From the NCBI RefSeq assembly GCF_001729245.1, contig NZ_CP015217.1:3096001-3160000 (forward strand): a stretch of 64,000 bases of DNA, in the 5' to 3' direction. The notes under the pieces are model-generated. The model had not been told where the DNA came from and searched no databases. It was given only the letters and a program-made list of their open reading frames with translations. Shown piece by piece: positions 35,407 through 44,820 of this stretch (its first letter is position 1; each line of letters opens with the position of its first letter). Made by a program: the position numbers and the translations under genes. This stretch comes from Leptospira tipperaryensis (GTDB taxonomy: Bacteria; Spirochaetota; Leptospiria; Leptospirales; Leptospiraceae).

Positions 35407-38400
35407 ATGAAAATTGAAGGTTACGAATTAAAAGAAAGAATGAATTCGGATTCGTCGACGGAGGTCTACAAAGCCGTTCGAACCAAGGATGGATCGCAGG
35501 TAGTCATCAAATATATTCCGATCCTGGACGAATTACATCCTGCGGTCGTCAATTTGAGAAACGAATTCGAAATTCTAAATTATCTCGCGTCCGAGAAGAT
35601 GATCCACGCCTTCGCCATGGAAAAAATTCCGGAAGGATTTATCCTCGTTCTCGAATTTGTTCCGGGAGGAACCCTCAAACATTTCTCCGGAAAAAAACCG
35701 GTCAACCTCAAGGACTTTTTCAAAATAGCGATCGATCTCACCGAAAGACTCGGCGAAATACATAATAAAAAAGTAATACATAAAGATTTAAAACCGGATA
35801 ACATCATATTCAATCCGGAAGGAAGCGTTTTAAGAATCGTCGACTTTGGAATTTCAACCCGTCTTTCCAAAGAGGAAACTTCTTGGTCCAATCCAAACCG
35901 ATTGGAAGGAAGTATTCACTACGTATCCCCCGAACAAACCGGAAGAATGAATCGATCCGTCGACTACCGAAGCGATTTTTATTCCTTAGGAATCACGTTT
36001 TACGAACTCATCGCGGGGAAACTTCCGTTTGAAAGCGAGGACCTTTTGGAACTCGTTCACTTTCATCTCGCAAAAGATCCCGTGGATCCTCGCAAGCTGA
36101 GAAACGAAATTCCGGAAGCACTGTCTCAAATCGTCCTAAAATTATTATCTAAAACTGCAGAGGATCGTTATCAGACTTCGGAAGGACTAAAAGCCGACTT
36201 AGAAACCGTTCAAAAAAAATGGCTCGAGATCGGAGACGTTCCCGCGTTTGTCTTAGGTTCCAAGGATTATTCTCAAGAATTTAAAATTCCTCAAAAGTTG
36301 TATGGAAGAGAGGAATACATAGAATCACTGTTAGGTGAATTCAAAAGAGTCACAGACACGGGAAGAACGAGCGTAGTTCTGATCGCGGGTTATTCGGGAG
36401 TCGGGAAATCCTCTCTCGTAAAAGAAATCAACAAACCTCTCACGGAATCGAAAGGATATTTTGTTTCCGGAAAGTTTGATCAATACAATCGAAACGTTCC
36501 CTTTAGCGCGGTCATTCAAGTTTTCTCCAATCTGATAGAACAAATTCTTACGGAGTCGCCCGAACGAATCGAAGACTGGAAGAACAAAATCAAAGATACT
36601 CTGGGAAGCAACGGAAAGGTGATCACCGACGTTTTGCCCGAACTCGAATTTATCATCGGCCCTCAAACGGCAGTAACAGAGCTCGGCGCACAGGAGAACG
36701 CAAACCGTTTCTATTTAGTCTTTCAAAACTTTATTAAAATTTTCGCGCATCAAGAACATCCTCTCGCCATTTTTCTCGACGACTTGCAGTGGGCGGACAC
36801 CCCTTCTCTCGAATTGGTAAAAAACTTAATCGAAGACGTTTCCGTAAATTACCTTTTCTTAATGTTAGCATATAGGGACAACGAAGTGGATTCGACACAT
36901 CCGTTTTCGACCTTGGTTTCAGGTTTGGAAAAAGAGGGTTTTCGTTTAGACAAAATTCTTCTTAAACCTCTCAGTTTACAAAACGTAAACGAACTTTTAG
37001 CGGACAGCCTACGAAGTTCTTCGGAAGAAACTCTGAGCTTCGCGGAAATCGTATATTCTAAAACCAGAGGGAATCCTTTCTTTATCAATGAACTCTTAAA
37101 ACAATTATCAAAAGAAGAAATCATCTCCTATAAAAAAGGAGATTCTACGTTTACCGGAAAATGGATTTGGAATCTAGAAAAAATAAAGAAAACCGATATT
37201 TCGGATAACGTGGTGGAACTTCTCGTCCGAAGAATCAAAAAACTTTCCCCTCGCACGCAGGAAACCTTAAAACTGGCGTCTTGTATCGGAAGTAACTTTG
37301 ATCTTGGAGTTCAATCTAAAATTTTGGGGACAACCCTAAAAGAAACCGCTTCCGCAATTATGGAAACGATGGAAGAAGAATTGATTGTTCCTTACGGAGA
37401 CAACTACCGTTTGGTCGATTCCATGGAAGAAGTGGAAGAAAATAAGGAAAAAAACTTTCAGATTGCCAAGACGATTCTATTTCGTTTTCAACACGACAGG
37501 GTTCAACAAGCAAGTTACGAATTATTAAGCGAAGATCAAAAACAATCCACTCGATTAAAAATCGGAAGAATCCTTTTAGAAAACCTAAACGAAAAGGCTT
37601 TAGAAGATTCCATTTTCGACGTCGTAAACCACCTAAACACCGGTTCTTCCTTAATTACGGAAAACGAGGAAAAAAGAAGATTACTTCAATTGAATGTTCA
37701 AGCCGCGCAGAAAGCAAAACTTTCCGCCGCCTACAAACCCGCGAAATTATATTCCGAAAAAGCAAGAGAACTTTTATTTTCGCTGCCGGAAGCGGAGAAA
37801 GGAGATAAGGAGCTTTGGTCGAAAGAATACGAACTCGCGTATTCGGTCCATAAGGAGCTGGCCGAAGTCTTATATCTCAACGGAAATTTTGAAGAATCGC
37901 AGGAGATGATCCAGACCATCTTAAAACAGGCGAAAACTCCAGTGGAACAAGCGGATGCCTATAACCTGTTGATGATAGAATATTCGGCGCAAGGAAAATT
38001 CGATCTCGCGATGCCGACCGTTATCAAAGCGTTAAAACCTTTGGGAATTGAAATCCCGACTTCAAACTTCGATAAGGTCGTGGACAAGGAAATCGAAGAA
38101 GTAAGAAAAAATTTAAAAAACAGAAGCGTAACATCGTTGTTAGACGAACCGCTTATGACGGATCCGAACCATATCTGGGCGGTCAATCTTTTGATCAGTG
38201 CGATTCCGATGGCCTACAACAAAGAGCCCGCCCTCTTCCCGGTAATCTGTCTAAAAATGGCGAACTTACTTTTGAAACACGGAAACCTTTCCGATTCTTA
38301 CGGTTATTCCTGCTACGGGATGGTCCTCGTCGGAAAATTATCCGATTATAAAGCCGCGTATGACTTCTGCGAATTGGCAGTAAAACTCAGCGAAAAATAT

Positions 38401-40761
38401 ATGAACTCGGGCGGTTACACAAAAGCCGCAAACATATTAGCAAACTATTCTTCTTCGTTCGTAAAACACCTCAAGTTCTCCGAAGAAGTCAACATCAAAT
38501 GTGTACAAGCCGCTTTGGATTCCGGAGAATTTCTACACGGAAGTTATGCGGCCATGAACGATGCGTCTAACGTTCTTTTTCAAGGAAAGAATTTAGAAAT
38601 TCTTAAACCGAAAATCAACCAGCTCCTCAAATTTGTAAGAAAAGTTAAAAATAATCTCGCTATCGATACGATTTTAGGAACGACTCTAATTCTTTCCAAC
38701 TTGAGAGGGGAAACGGGCGGCCATCTTGACTTTTCTTCAAACGAATACCAGGAAAAGGAATACATCGATCTCTGTAATGATCATCAGAGTTTAGCCCCGA
38801 TCTGTACATTCAAAGTGATGAAGATAAGATCCTTACTGATGTATGGAGAATATCAACTGGCTCTTCAAGAAGCGGAAGAAGCGAATGGTATGATTCTTTA
38901 TCTCGGAGGCCAATATGGACCATGGGAGCATAATTTTTTGTATTCCCTCGCGCTCGCGGCGAATTATAAAAAGATTACACCTGATAAGAAAAAAGAATAT
39001 TTAAAGAAAATTCGAGAAAATCAAAAACAACTCTTAGTTCTATCGGAGAGTTGTCCTGAGAACTTCTATCACAAACATCTGTTAGTCGAAGCGGAACTCG
39101 CAAGACTCGAATACAAAAACTGGAAAGCTGCGAGAACCTACGAAGCTGCGATCCGAGAAGCGAGAAAGAACGAATTCCCGAACGACGAAGCCCTTGCTTG
39201 CGAAATGGCCGCGACATTCTGGCTCTCGAAAGGAAGTATTAAAATCGCCGGAGAATTTATCAACGAAGCCTTTCATCGTTACGGACTCTGGGGAGCCAAT
39301 CTCAAACAGAGTATGCTCAAGTCCAAGTATCCGGAGTTTATCCGCGAAAGAGGAACCGGTACGATTCGCACTCACAGAACGATCTCGACGACGACAGCCG
39401 CGGCGACTGAAGTTTATTCCGGTCAGACGTTAGATCTTCAATCTGTATTAAAAAGTTCTACTGCGATTTCCGGAGAGATCAAACTGGAAAATCTCTTAGA
39501 CAAGTTGATGAAGATAGTAATCGAAAACGCAGGGGCGCAGAGAGGAGTTCTCATTCTTAAAAAAGAAGGAAGGCTTTATGTCGAAGCGGAAGGTTCGATC
39601 ACAAAAGACGACGTCGACGTACTCACTGGAATTCCTCTCGGGAGCAGCAAAAATCTTCCGATCTCTTTGATCTACTACGTGGAACGCACAAAAGAGAACT
39701 TAGTTCTCAGAAACGCGAACCAAGACGAGAAGTTTAACAAGGACGAGTATATTAAGAATTCTAAAACTAAATCCGTCCTCTGCACCCCCGTTATCAAACA
39801 AGGAGAAATTTCCGGGATTCTCTATCTCGAAAACAATCTCTCTGAGGGAGCTTTCACGTCGGATCGTCTTCAGATCATGAACATACTCTCCTCTCAAGCG
39901 GCGATCTCCATCGATAACGCGTTACTCTACTCGAACATGGAAGGGAAAGTAAGAGAGAGAACGAGAGAGTTGGCTCAGGCAAACGCGGATCTCGGATTAA
40001 AGAATCAACACATCACAGACAGTATCACATATTCATTGAATATTCAACAGGCAATTCTTCCTTCCGAAACTCTTCTTGCAAAAAATCTAAAAGAACAATT
40101 CGTTCTCTTCAGACCAAAAGACATCGTCTCAGGCGACTTCTATTGGTTCAGTAAAAAAGAAGGATCTATTTTTCTGGCCGCAGTCGATTGTACTGGACAC
40201 GGGGTCCCCGGTGCTTTAATGTCAATGATCGGAAATACTTTGCTCAACCAGATCGTAAACGAGGCAGGGATCAAAGACCCCGGAAAAGTTTTGGAACATC
40301 TGAATAAGAATGTAAGACAAGCCTTGAAACAAGATTCCATAGATACGAACTCGGTCGATGGAATGGATATCTGCTTCTGCCGAATTGAATCGGAGAAACT
40401 TTATTTCGCCGGAGCAAAGAGACCTCTCTACTTTTCCAGAGGCGGGAAGATAGAAGAAATCAAAGGCGACAGACATTCCATCGGCGGAAGACAGAAAGAA
40501 GATTCCAGAACCTATACGACCCACGAAGTAAAACTGGAAAAGGGAAAGCCCACTATGTTTTACCTGACCACGGACGGATACATGGATCAGCCGAATCCTC
40601 AAAGACAAAGAATCGCCAGCAAAGGACTCATCGCCCAACTTCACGGCGTGTCTTCCCTTCCGGCGGACGAACAACAAGAAAGACTCGCGGCCTTTTTAGA
40701 CGGACATCAAGCGGGAGAATCCCAGAGAGATGACATAACTTTGATCGGATTTCGGATCTAA
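35407..40761 (+). CDS. Kinase/AAA ATPase/GAF/SpoIIE multidomain signalling protein
   Basis: 1784 residues. Order: Ser/Thr kinase (1-270; K35, HKDLKPDN at 125-132 and DFG D146 present, but the Gly loop is replaced by NSDSSTEV, as in the related multidomain family); STAND/AAA ATPase (Walker A GYSGVGKSS at 328-336, Walker B LDDLQWAD); long helical TPR-like section (about 600-1320); GAF (about 1365-1520); a coiled coil; and a SpoIIE/PP2C phosphatase (about 1560-1784, with GDFYW, DCTGHGVPGALMS, TTDGYMDQ and RDDITL). The phosphatase could act as SiaA, removing phosphate from the SiaC encoded two genes downstream. The kinase and ATPase domains would give signal input. Near the start AGGA lies 13 bases from the ATG. 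Confidence 0.88.
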   Translation: MKIEGYELKERMNSDSSTEVYKAVRTKDGSQVVIKYIPILDELHPAVVNLRNEFEILNYLASEKMIHAFAMEKIPEGFILVLEFVPGGTLKHFSGKKPVNLKDFFKIAIDLTERLGEIHNKKVIHKDLKPDNIIFNPEGSVLRIVDFGISTRLSKEETSWSNPNRLEGSIHYVSPEQTGRMNRSVDYRSDFYSLGITFYELIAGKLPFESEDLLELVHFHLAKDPVDPRKLRNEIPEALSQIVLKLLSKTAEDRYQTSEGLKADLETVQKKWLEIGDVPAFVLGSKDYSQEFKIPQKLYGREEYIESLLGEFKRVTDTGRTSVVLIAGYSGVGKSSLVKEINKPLTESKGYFVSGKFDQYNRNVPFSAVIQVFSNLIEQILTESPERIEDWKNKIKDTLGSNGKVITDVLPELEFIIGPQTAVTELGAQENANRFYLVFQNFIKIFAHQEHPLAIFLDDLQWADTPSLELVKNLIEDVSVNYLFLMLAYRDNEVDSTHPFSTLVSGLEKEGFRLDKILLKPLSLQNVNELLADSLRSSSEETLSFAEIVYSKTRGNPFFINELLKQLSKEEIISYKKGDSTFTGKWIWNLEKIKKTDISDNVVELLVRRIKKLSPRTQETLKLASCIGSNFDLGVQSKILGTTLKETASAIMETMEEELIVPYGDNYRLVDSMEEVEENKEKNFQIAKTILFRFQHDRVQQASYELLSEDQKQSTRLKIGRILLENLNEKALEDSIFDVVNHLNTGSSLITENEEKRRLLQLNVQAAQKAKLSAAYKPAKLYSEKARELLFSLPEAEKGDKELWSKEYELAYSVHKELAEVLYLNGNFEESQEMIQTILKQAKTPVEQADAYNLLMIEYSAQGKFDLAMPTVIKALKPLGIEIPTSNFDKVVDKEIEEVRKNLKNRSVTSLLDEPLMTDPNHIWAVNLLISAIPMAYNKEPALFPVICLKMANLLLKHGNLSDSYGYSCYGMVLVGKLSDYKAAYDFCELAVKLSEKYMNSGGYTKAANILANYSSSFVKHLKFSEEVNIKCVQAALDSGEFLHGSYAAMNDASNVLFQGKNLEILKPKINQLLKFVRKVKNNLAIDTILGTTLILSNLRGETGGHLDFSSNEYQEKEYIDLCNDHQSLAPICTFKVMKIRSLLMYGEYQLALQEAEEANGMILYLGGQYGPWEHNFLYSLALAANYKKITPDKKKEYLKKIRENQKQLLVLSESCPENFYHKHLLVEAELARLEYKNWKAARTYEAAIREARKNEFPNDEALACEMAATFWLSKGSIKIAGEFINEAFHRYGLWGANLKQSMLKSKYPEFIRERGTGTIRTHRTISTTTAAATEVYSGQTLDLQSVLKSSTAISGEIKLENLLDKLMKIVIENAGAQRGVLILKKEGRLYVEAEGSITKDDVDVLTGIPLGSSKNLPISLIYYVERTKENLVLRNANQDEKFNKDEYIKNSKTKSVLCTPVIKQGEISGILYLENNLSEGAFTSDRLQIMNILSSQAAISIDNALLYSNMEGKVRERTRELAQANADLGLKNQHITDSITYSLNIQQAILPSETLLAKNLKEQFVLFRPKDIVSGDFYWFSKKEGSIFLAAVDCTGHGVPGALMSMIGNTLLNQIVNEAGIKDPGKVLEHLNKNVRQALKQDSIDTNSVDGMDICFCRIESEKLYFAGAKRPLYFSRGGKIEEIKGDRHSIGGRQKEDSRTYTTHEVKLEKGKPTMFYLTTDGYMDQPNPQRQRIASKGLIAQLHGVSSLPADEQQERLAAFLDGHQAGESQRDDITLIGFRI

Positions 40762-40798
40762 GCTCTAAACGAAAATATAGGGAGTATGTTAAAAAGAA

Positions 40799-41353
40799 AT
40801 GATGGAAAACAAGTCCGTAGACCTGTTTAAGCACTACAAAGAGGCCTGCGATTATCAATTAATTGTTTCCTTTAAGGGCCGACTTTCGCAGGAAGTCCTT
40901 ACGGAATTCGGTTCCATGATCCGAACTTCTCTGAGTACGGAATCGAAAATCAAAAAAATCTTCGCCGTTTTTATTGAATTGGCACAGAATATGTTACACT
41001 ATTCGGCGGAAAGAAGAGCTCTCGAAGACGGAAGGGAAGGCGGAGTCGGCATCATTATGGTCGATGAAAAATCGATTGGCTATAATGTTTCGTCCGGGAA
41101 CCTTGTACTAAATGAGAAAATCGAATCGCTAAAAACAAAATGCGAGAAGATCAATTCTATGTCAAGGGACGAGCTGAAGACTTATTACCAGCAGCAGTTG
41201 CGCTCGGACAGGCCGGATGACAGCAAAGGCGCGGGAGTCGGCCTGATTGATATAGCAAGAAAGTCGGACGGACCGCTTACCTATGGCATTTCACCGGTAG
41301 ACGATAAGCATTCGTTTTTTACACTTTCTGCATACTTCACAAAGGAAAATTGA
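40799..41353 (+). CDS. SiaB-like protein kinase (second copy)
   Basis: 184 residues of the SiaB family, with E-x-A-Q-N-M-L-H-Y-S-A-E-R and DRPDDSKGAGVG shared with the copy at 28819. In Pseudomonas aeruginosa SiaB phosphorylates SiaC and the SiaA phosphatase reverses it. Here it lies between the SpoIIE-containing protein and SiaC. Two ATG codons in tandem begin the gene and no strong ribosome-binding site is seen. Its stop overlaps upstream of the SiaC start by the sequence AAAATTGAGAATG. Confidence 0.85.
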   Translation: MMENKSVDLFKHYKEACDYQLIVSFKGRLSQEVLTEFGSMIRTSLSTESKIKKIFAVFIELAQNMLHYSAERRALEDGREGGVGIIMVDEKSIGYNVSSGNLVLNEKIESLKTKCEKINSMSRDELKTYYQQQLRSDRPDDSKGAGVGLIDIARKSDGPLTYGISPVDDKHSFFTLSAYFTKEN

Positions 41354-41355
41354 GA

Positions 41356-41730
41356 ATGGAATCTTTACATATCCAACAGACCAAAACTTCTCCAGAGGTT
41401 ATTTTGGACGCTGAGAAAGGAGCAGTGGAAATCATCGGAGAATCTTATCCGGAAAACGCGATCGCTTTCTACAAGCCGGTATTCGATTGGCTCAACTCCA
41501 CGATGGGAAACAAAAGCGCCATCCAAGTAAAATTTCAGTTAGATTATTTTAATACAAGTTCTTCGAAAGTGATCATGGACATTTTGGATTCTCTCCAAAA
41601 ATATCACGATCAAAGCGGTAAAGTCAAAGTCCTCTGGTTATATAAAGAAGACGACGACGATATGCAAGAAACAGGAGAGGAATTCTCATCCGATCTTTCT
41701 CTGCCGTTCGAACTTAAATCCTACAAATAA
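41356..41730 (+). CDS. SiaC-like regulatory phosphoprotein
   Basis: 124 residues of the SiaC family (DUF1987 type). The conserved YFNTSSSK block is present; its threonine (T67) aligns with the phosphorylated T68 known in P. aeruginosa SiaC. I use the ATG at 41356, which has AAAGGA 9 bases upstream, rather than the TTG at 41350. When unphosphorylated, Pseudomonas SiaC binds and activates the diguanylate cyclase SiaD. Here the next gene is an adenylate cyclase, which would be the natural target. Confidence 0.88.
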   Translation: MESLHIQQTKTSPEVILDAEKGAVEIIGESYPENAIAFYKPVFDWLNSTMGNKSAIQVKFQLDYFNTSSSKVIMDILDSLQKYHDQSGKVKVLWLYKEDDDDMQETGEEFSSDLSLPFELKSYK

Positions 41731-41757
41731 GACCGTTCTTCGGCCGAGGACCAATCG

Positions 41758-43233
41758 ATGGAACCAGCGTCTCCAGCGCAGAAGGACTTTAATTCTTTTT
41801 TTGAAAACGAGTTTCAATTATTAAACGAAGTCAACGAAACCCTAGATAAAAAAGATTCTCTTCAAAAAGACGATCTGATCCAAGAACTCAAAAAAGTCGG
41901 AGACGCTTACGAATCTCTTTTAAAACAATCTTCTAAACTGATGAAGATCGGAGATTCTACTCAGAATCGTCTGATTAAAACTCAAACGGAACTTCAGGAT
42001 TCCAATCACAGATTGGTTTCTTCTTATCAAAACCTAAAGCAGTTGAGTGAGATCGGTCAGATGATCACTGCGAGTTTGGAACCTAAGATCATTCTCACTT
42101 CGGTTTATGAAAATACGAAGTCCATGGTATCGATGGATATTCTCGCCTTCGGGATTTTAGAAGAAGGTAAGAACGAGATTAAATACAAATTCAGTCTCAT
42201 CGAAGGTCGTTATACACCCGCTCCTTCCGTGGATTCTTTGTCCGAAGAGAATCCTTCTTCCTTTTGTTATAATCAAAATCAAGAATTGATCACGAACGAT
42301 CTCGAAAAAGATTTTCCTCAGTATGTTTCTCCGATTCAAAAACACTTCGGAGAAAAGACGAGTTCGGTCGTTTATCTTCCTCTCAAGGTGGAAGAAAGAT
42401 TTATAGGAATTCTTACCATTCAGAGTTACGAGAAGAATGCATTTAACGAAAATCAGCTCAGCATTTTAAGAACGCTCGCAAACTACGTAGCGATCGGAGT
42501 GGATAACGCGGACGCTTACAAAACTCTTTCCAAAAGAAATCGAGAACTCAAGGATTCTATAGAAAAGATCAACGTGTTAAACGAAGGTCTGGAAAAAGAA
42601 AGACAGAAATCAGAAAGCCTACTTCTCAACATTCTTCCCAAAGCAATCGCCGAAAGACTAAAAGGTGGGGAAGGAGTTATCGCCGACTATATTCCGAACT
42701 CTACGGTTCTTTTTGCGGACATCGTGGGATTTTCCAAACTTTCAACGCAGATCCCTACTCCCAATCAATTGGTGGAAATCTTAAATCAGATCTTTACCTG
42801 TTTTGACGACATCGCGAGCAAGTATCAACTCGAGAAGATCAAGACGATCGGAGATTGTTATATGATGGCGGGAGGAATTCCGAACCCGACCACCGATCAC
42901 GCGGAAAAAATCGCGTTAGCCGGAATCGAAATGATCTCGGGTCTAAAAAATCTTCAGAAATCTTGGAAATACGAATTCAATATTCGAATCGGAATTCATA
43001 CCGGAGACGTAGTCGCCGGAGTCATCGGAAAAAATAAATTCGTCTACGATCTCTGGGGCGACTCGGTAAATACCGCTTCGAGAATGGAATCCCACGGACA
43101 ACCGGGGAAGATCAATTGTTCGGAAGCGACGTATGACGCACTCAAGGATCTTTTTGAATTTGAAGACAGAGGGATCATCGAGATCAAGGGAAAAGGTCCA
43201 ATGAGAACCTTTTTTCTGATCGGAAAAAAATAA
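41758..43233 (+). CDS. GAF-domain class III adenylate cyclase
   Basis: 491 residues: an N-terminal coiled coil (about 15-95), a GAF domain (about 100-260), a short coiled coil (about 262-300) and a cyclase domain (about 310-488). Metal Asp residues are in FADIVGF and IGDCYMM. The adenine-selecting Lys (KIKTIGD) and Asp (YDLWGDSVN) and the Asn/Arg pair (VNTASRM) are all present, so cAMP is the predicted product. There is no GGDEF domain. It starts 27 bases after SiaC with AGGA well placed, and appears to take the place of SiaD. Confidence 0.88.
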   Translation: MEPASPAQKDFNSFFENEFQLLNEVNETLDKKDSLQKDDLIQELKKVGDAYESLLKQSSKLMKIGDSTQNRLIKTQTELQDSNHRLVSSYQNLKQLSEIGQMITASLEPKIILTSVYENTKSMVSMDILAFGILEEGKNEIKYKFSLIEGRYTPAPSVDSLSEENPSSFCYNQNQELITNDLEKDFPQYVSPIQKHFGEKTSSVVYLPLKVEERFIGILTIQSYEKNAFNENQLSILRTLANYVAIGVDNADAYKTLSKRNRELKDSIEKINVLNEGLEKERQKSESLLLNILPKAIAERLKGGEGVIADYIPNSTVLFADIVGFSKLSTQIPTPNQLVEILNQIFTCFDDIASKYQLEKIKTIGDCYMMAGGIPNPTTDHAEKIALAGIEMISGLKNLQKSWKYEFNIRIGIHTGDVVAGVIGKNKFVYDLWGDSVNTASRMESHGQPGKINCSEATYDALKDLFEFEDRGIIEIKGKGPMRTFFLIGKK

Positions 43234-43273
43234 TCTTCCGGCTTCGGTATTTCGATTTTAATCGATTTCCATA

Positions 43274-43302
43274 TTGACAAATCTCGATATATCGATTAAT
43301 TA
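43274..43302 (+). promoter_or_regulatory. Promoter with a palindrome ahead of the ArsR-family gene
   Basis: TTGACA (43274-43279) is a perfect -35, with a weak -10 TAATTA 17 bases later. The palindrome TCGATATATCGA (43284-43295) falls between them and the shared motif ATATCGATTAATT covers the -10, as expected for an autorepressed gene. Confidence 0.5.
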
Positions 43303-43307
43303 GAGCT

Positions 43308-43613
43308 ATGGATATCCTCAAGGTCACGAAGGCCATCGGAAACGAGACCCGTTTGAATATTTTAGAATGGCTGAAGAATCCGGAATCCAATTTTGGAAAA
43401 CAGGAAATCGGTGATTTTAAAAAGGACGGAGTTTGTGTCACCCTGATACAAGAAAAAACCGAATTAGGACAATCCACGATTTCCCATTATCTTTCGCTTC
43501 TTTTGGGAGCCAATCTATTGAAATCGAAAAGGATCGGTCAATGGACGTTTTACAGCAGAAACGAGGAAACCATCCGAGAATATTTGAATTTTTTAAAGCG
43601 TAAAATCCAGTGA
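43308..43613 (+). CDS. ArsR-family transcriptional regulator
   Basis: 101 residues, winged helix: AIGNETRLNILEWL in the first helices, then GQSTISHYLSLLLGANLLKSKRIGQWTFYS as recognition helix and wing. It contains one Cys (Cys44) but not the CxC arsenite motif, so the inducer is unknown. The gene region holds a motif that recurs upstream of the neighbouring monooxygenase gene, so this protein probably represses both. Confidence 0.88.
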   Translation: MDILKVTKAIGNETRLNILEWLKNPESNFGKQEIGDFKKDGVCVTLIQEKTELGQSTISHYLSLLLGANLLKSKRIGQWTFYSRNEETIREYLNFLKRKIQ

Positions 43614-43713
43614 AGACCAGGGGTTAAGTCGTTTCTTTGAGGTTAGTTCGTATCTTTCAAAAGAATTCCTAAAGTCGATTCTAAATTCGTTTCTTGTCTT
43701 CTCATATTTTAGA

Positions 43714-43733
43714 ATATCTATTAATTTAGATAT
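43714..43733 (+). promoter_or_regulatory. Putative ArsR operator in front of the monooxygenase gene
   Basis: ATATCTATTAATTTAGATAT is an inverted repeat (7-6-7) 27 bases before the ATG at 43761. It shares ATATC-ATTAATT-AGA with the ArsR promoter region (43289-43304). Confidence 0.5.
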
Positions 43734-43760
43734 TTATATATATCATTTTTAGAGACTACT

Positions 43761-44723
43761 ATGCTTACACTAAACTCCGATACAAAGAGTAAAAACAAAG
43801 GTTATTCTTCCATGTTTAGGAAGAATCAATTGAGCGTCGGTTTATTCTTCCCCATTGAAGCTTTTGAAGGGACAAAACCTACGATGCAAAATCAAATCGA
43901 ACTCGCAAAACGCGCGGAGGAAGGAGGTTTTTCCGCTCTTTGGTTTCGGGACGTTCCACTTTTGGATCCCGCTTTCGGAGACGTCGGGCAGATTTTTGAT
44001 CCCTGGGTTTATCTCGGATATATTGCCGCACAAACCGAATCCATCGCCTTAGCGACGGGTTCCGTCATTCTTCCGATTCGACATCCGATTCATACGGCAA
44101 AGGCGGCGGCTTCGGTAGACCAATTGAGCGACGGTCGTTTGGTTTTGGGTTTTGCTTCCGGAGATCGACCCGTGGAATATCCGATTTTAGGAATCGATTT
44201 TGAAAAAAGAGGAGAAATATTCAGAGACTACTTTCGGGATTTCAAACTTTATCTGGAATCCGAATTTCCGGAATTTCAAACTCCTTTCGGCAAAATCTCC
44301 GGAGTGGACCTCGTCCCAAAACCGGTTTCCTTTGGAATTCCGACATTGGTAACCGGTTGTAGCCAACAATCCGTAAAATGGATCGCTGAAAACGCGGACG
44401 GCTGGATCTCCTACCCGAGACCTCCCGACCAACAGATGCTCGTCGTTTCTCATTGGCGAGACGTTGTCGAAGAAGTTTGGGGGGATCGATTTCTTCCGTT
44501 TGCACAGTCGCTTTATATCGACTTACAAAAAAATCCGAACGCACTCCCCAAAAACATTCATCTCGGTTTTAGCTCCGGTCGGAACTTCGTCACGGAGATC
44601 TTACTCATCCTTAGAAAAATCGGAGTCAATCACGTCGTTCTCAATTTAAAATACGGGAAACGACCGGCATGGGAGGTTTTAGAGGAATTGATTGAATTCG
44701 TTCTTCCCGCCCTCAAAATCTAA
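43761..44723 (+). CDS. LLM-class flavin-dependent oxidoreductase
   Basis: Luciferase-like monooxygenase of 320 residues in a TIM barrel that uses reduced FMN and oxygen. Typical features: LAKRAEEGGFSALWFRDVPL, ATGSVILPIRHP, DQLSDGRLVLGFASGDRP (about 104-121). The N-terminus before Met18 is basic and might be an extension; the start could be 43812. Substrate unknown. Located after an ArsR-family regulator with a likely common operator, so it is probably induced by the regulator's ligand. The pattern suits the TIGR03571 subfamily (luciferase-like oxidoreductases). Confidence 0.85.
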   Translation: MLTLNSDTKSKNKGYSSMFRKNQLSVGLFFPIEAFEGTKPTMQNQIELAKRAEEGGFSALWFRDVPLLDPAFGDVGQIFDPWVYLGYIAAQTESIALATGSVILPIRHPIHTAKAAASVDQLSDGRLVLGFASGDRPVEYPILGIDFEKRGEIFRDYFRDFKLYLESEFPEFQTPFGKISGVDLVPKPVSFGIPTLVTGCSQQSVKWIAENADGWISYPRPPDQQMLVVSHWRDVVEEVWGDRFLPFAQSLYIDLQKNPNALPKNIHLGFSSGRNFVTEILLILRKIGVNHVVLNLKYGKRPAWEVLEELIEFVLPALKI

Positions 44724-44765
44724 AAGGGGTTCCGACTTGAATTCTTTTTTTTGGAAGGAATACGG

Positions 44766-44811
44766 ACTAGCAGGTTTCCGAATCCGTTCTGGGATCTGGA
44801 AACCTGCTAGT
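44766..44811. repeat. 14-bp inverted repeat between convergent genes
   Basis: ACTAGCAGGTTTCC (44766-44779) and its exact complement (44798-44811) frame an 18-base loop with a further ATCC/GGAT pair. It may act as a bidirectional terminator for the LLM and VOC genes, although no T tract adjoins on either side. Confidence 0.55.
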
Positions 44812-44820
44812 TCGTAGAAT

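Noticed and set aside
40786..40830. A 14-codon frame just before the second SiaB gene, suggesting a leader peptide
   Set aside because: GGGAG lies only one base from the ATG, and nothing indicates an attenuator.
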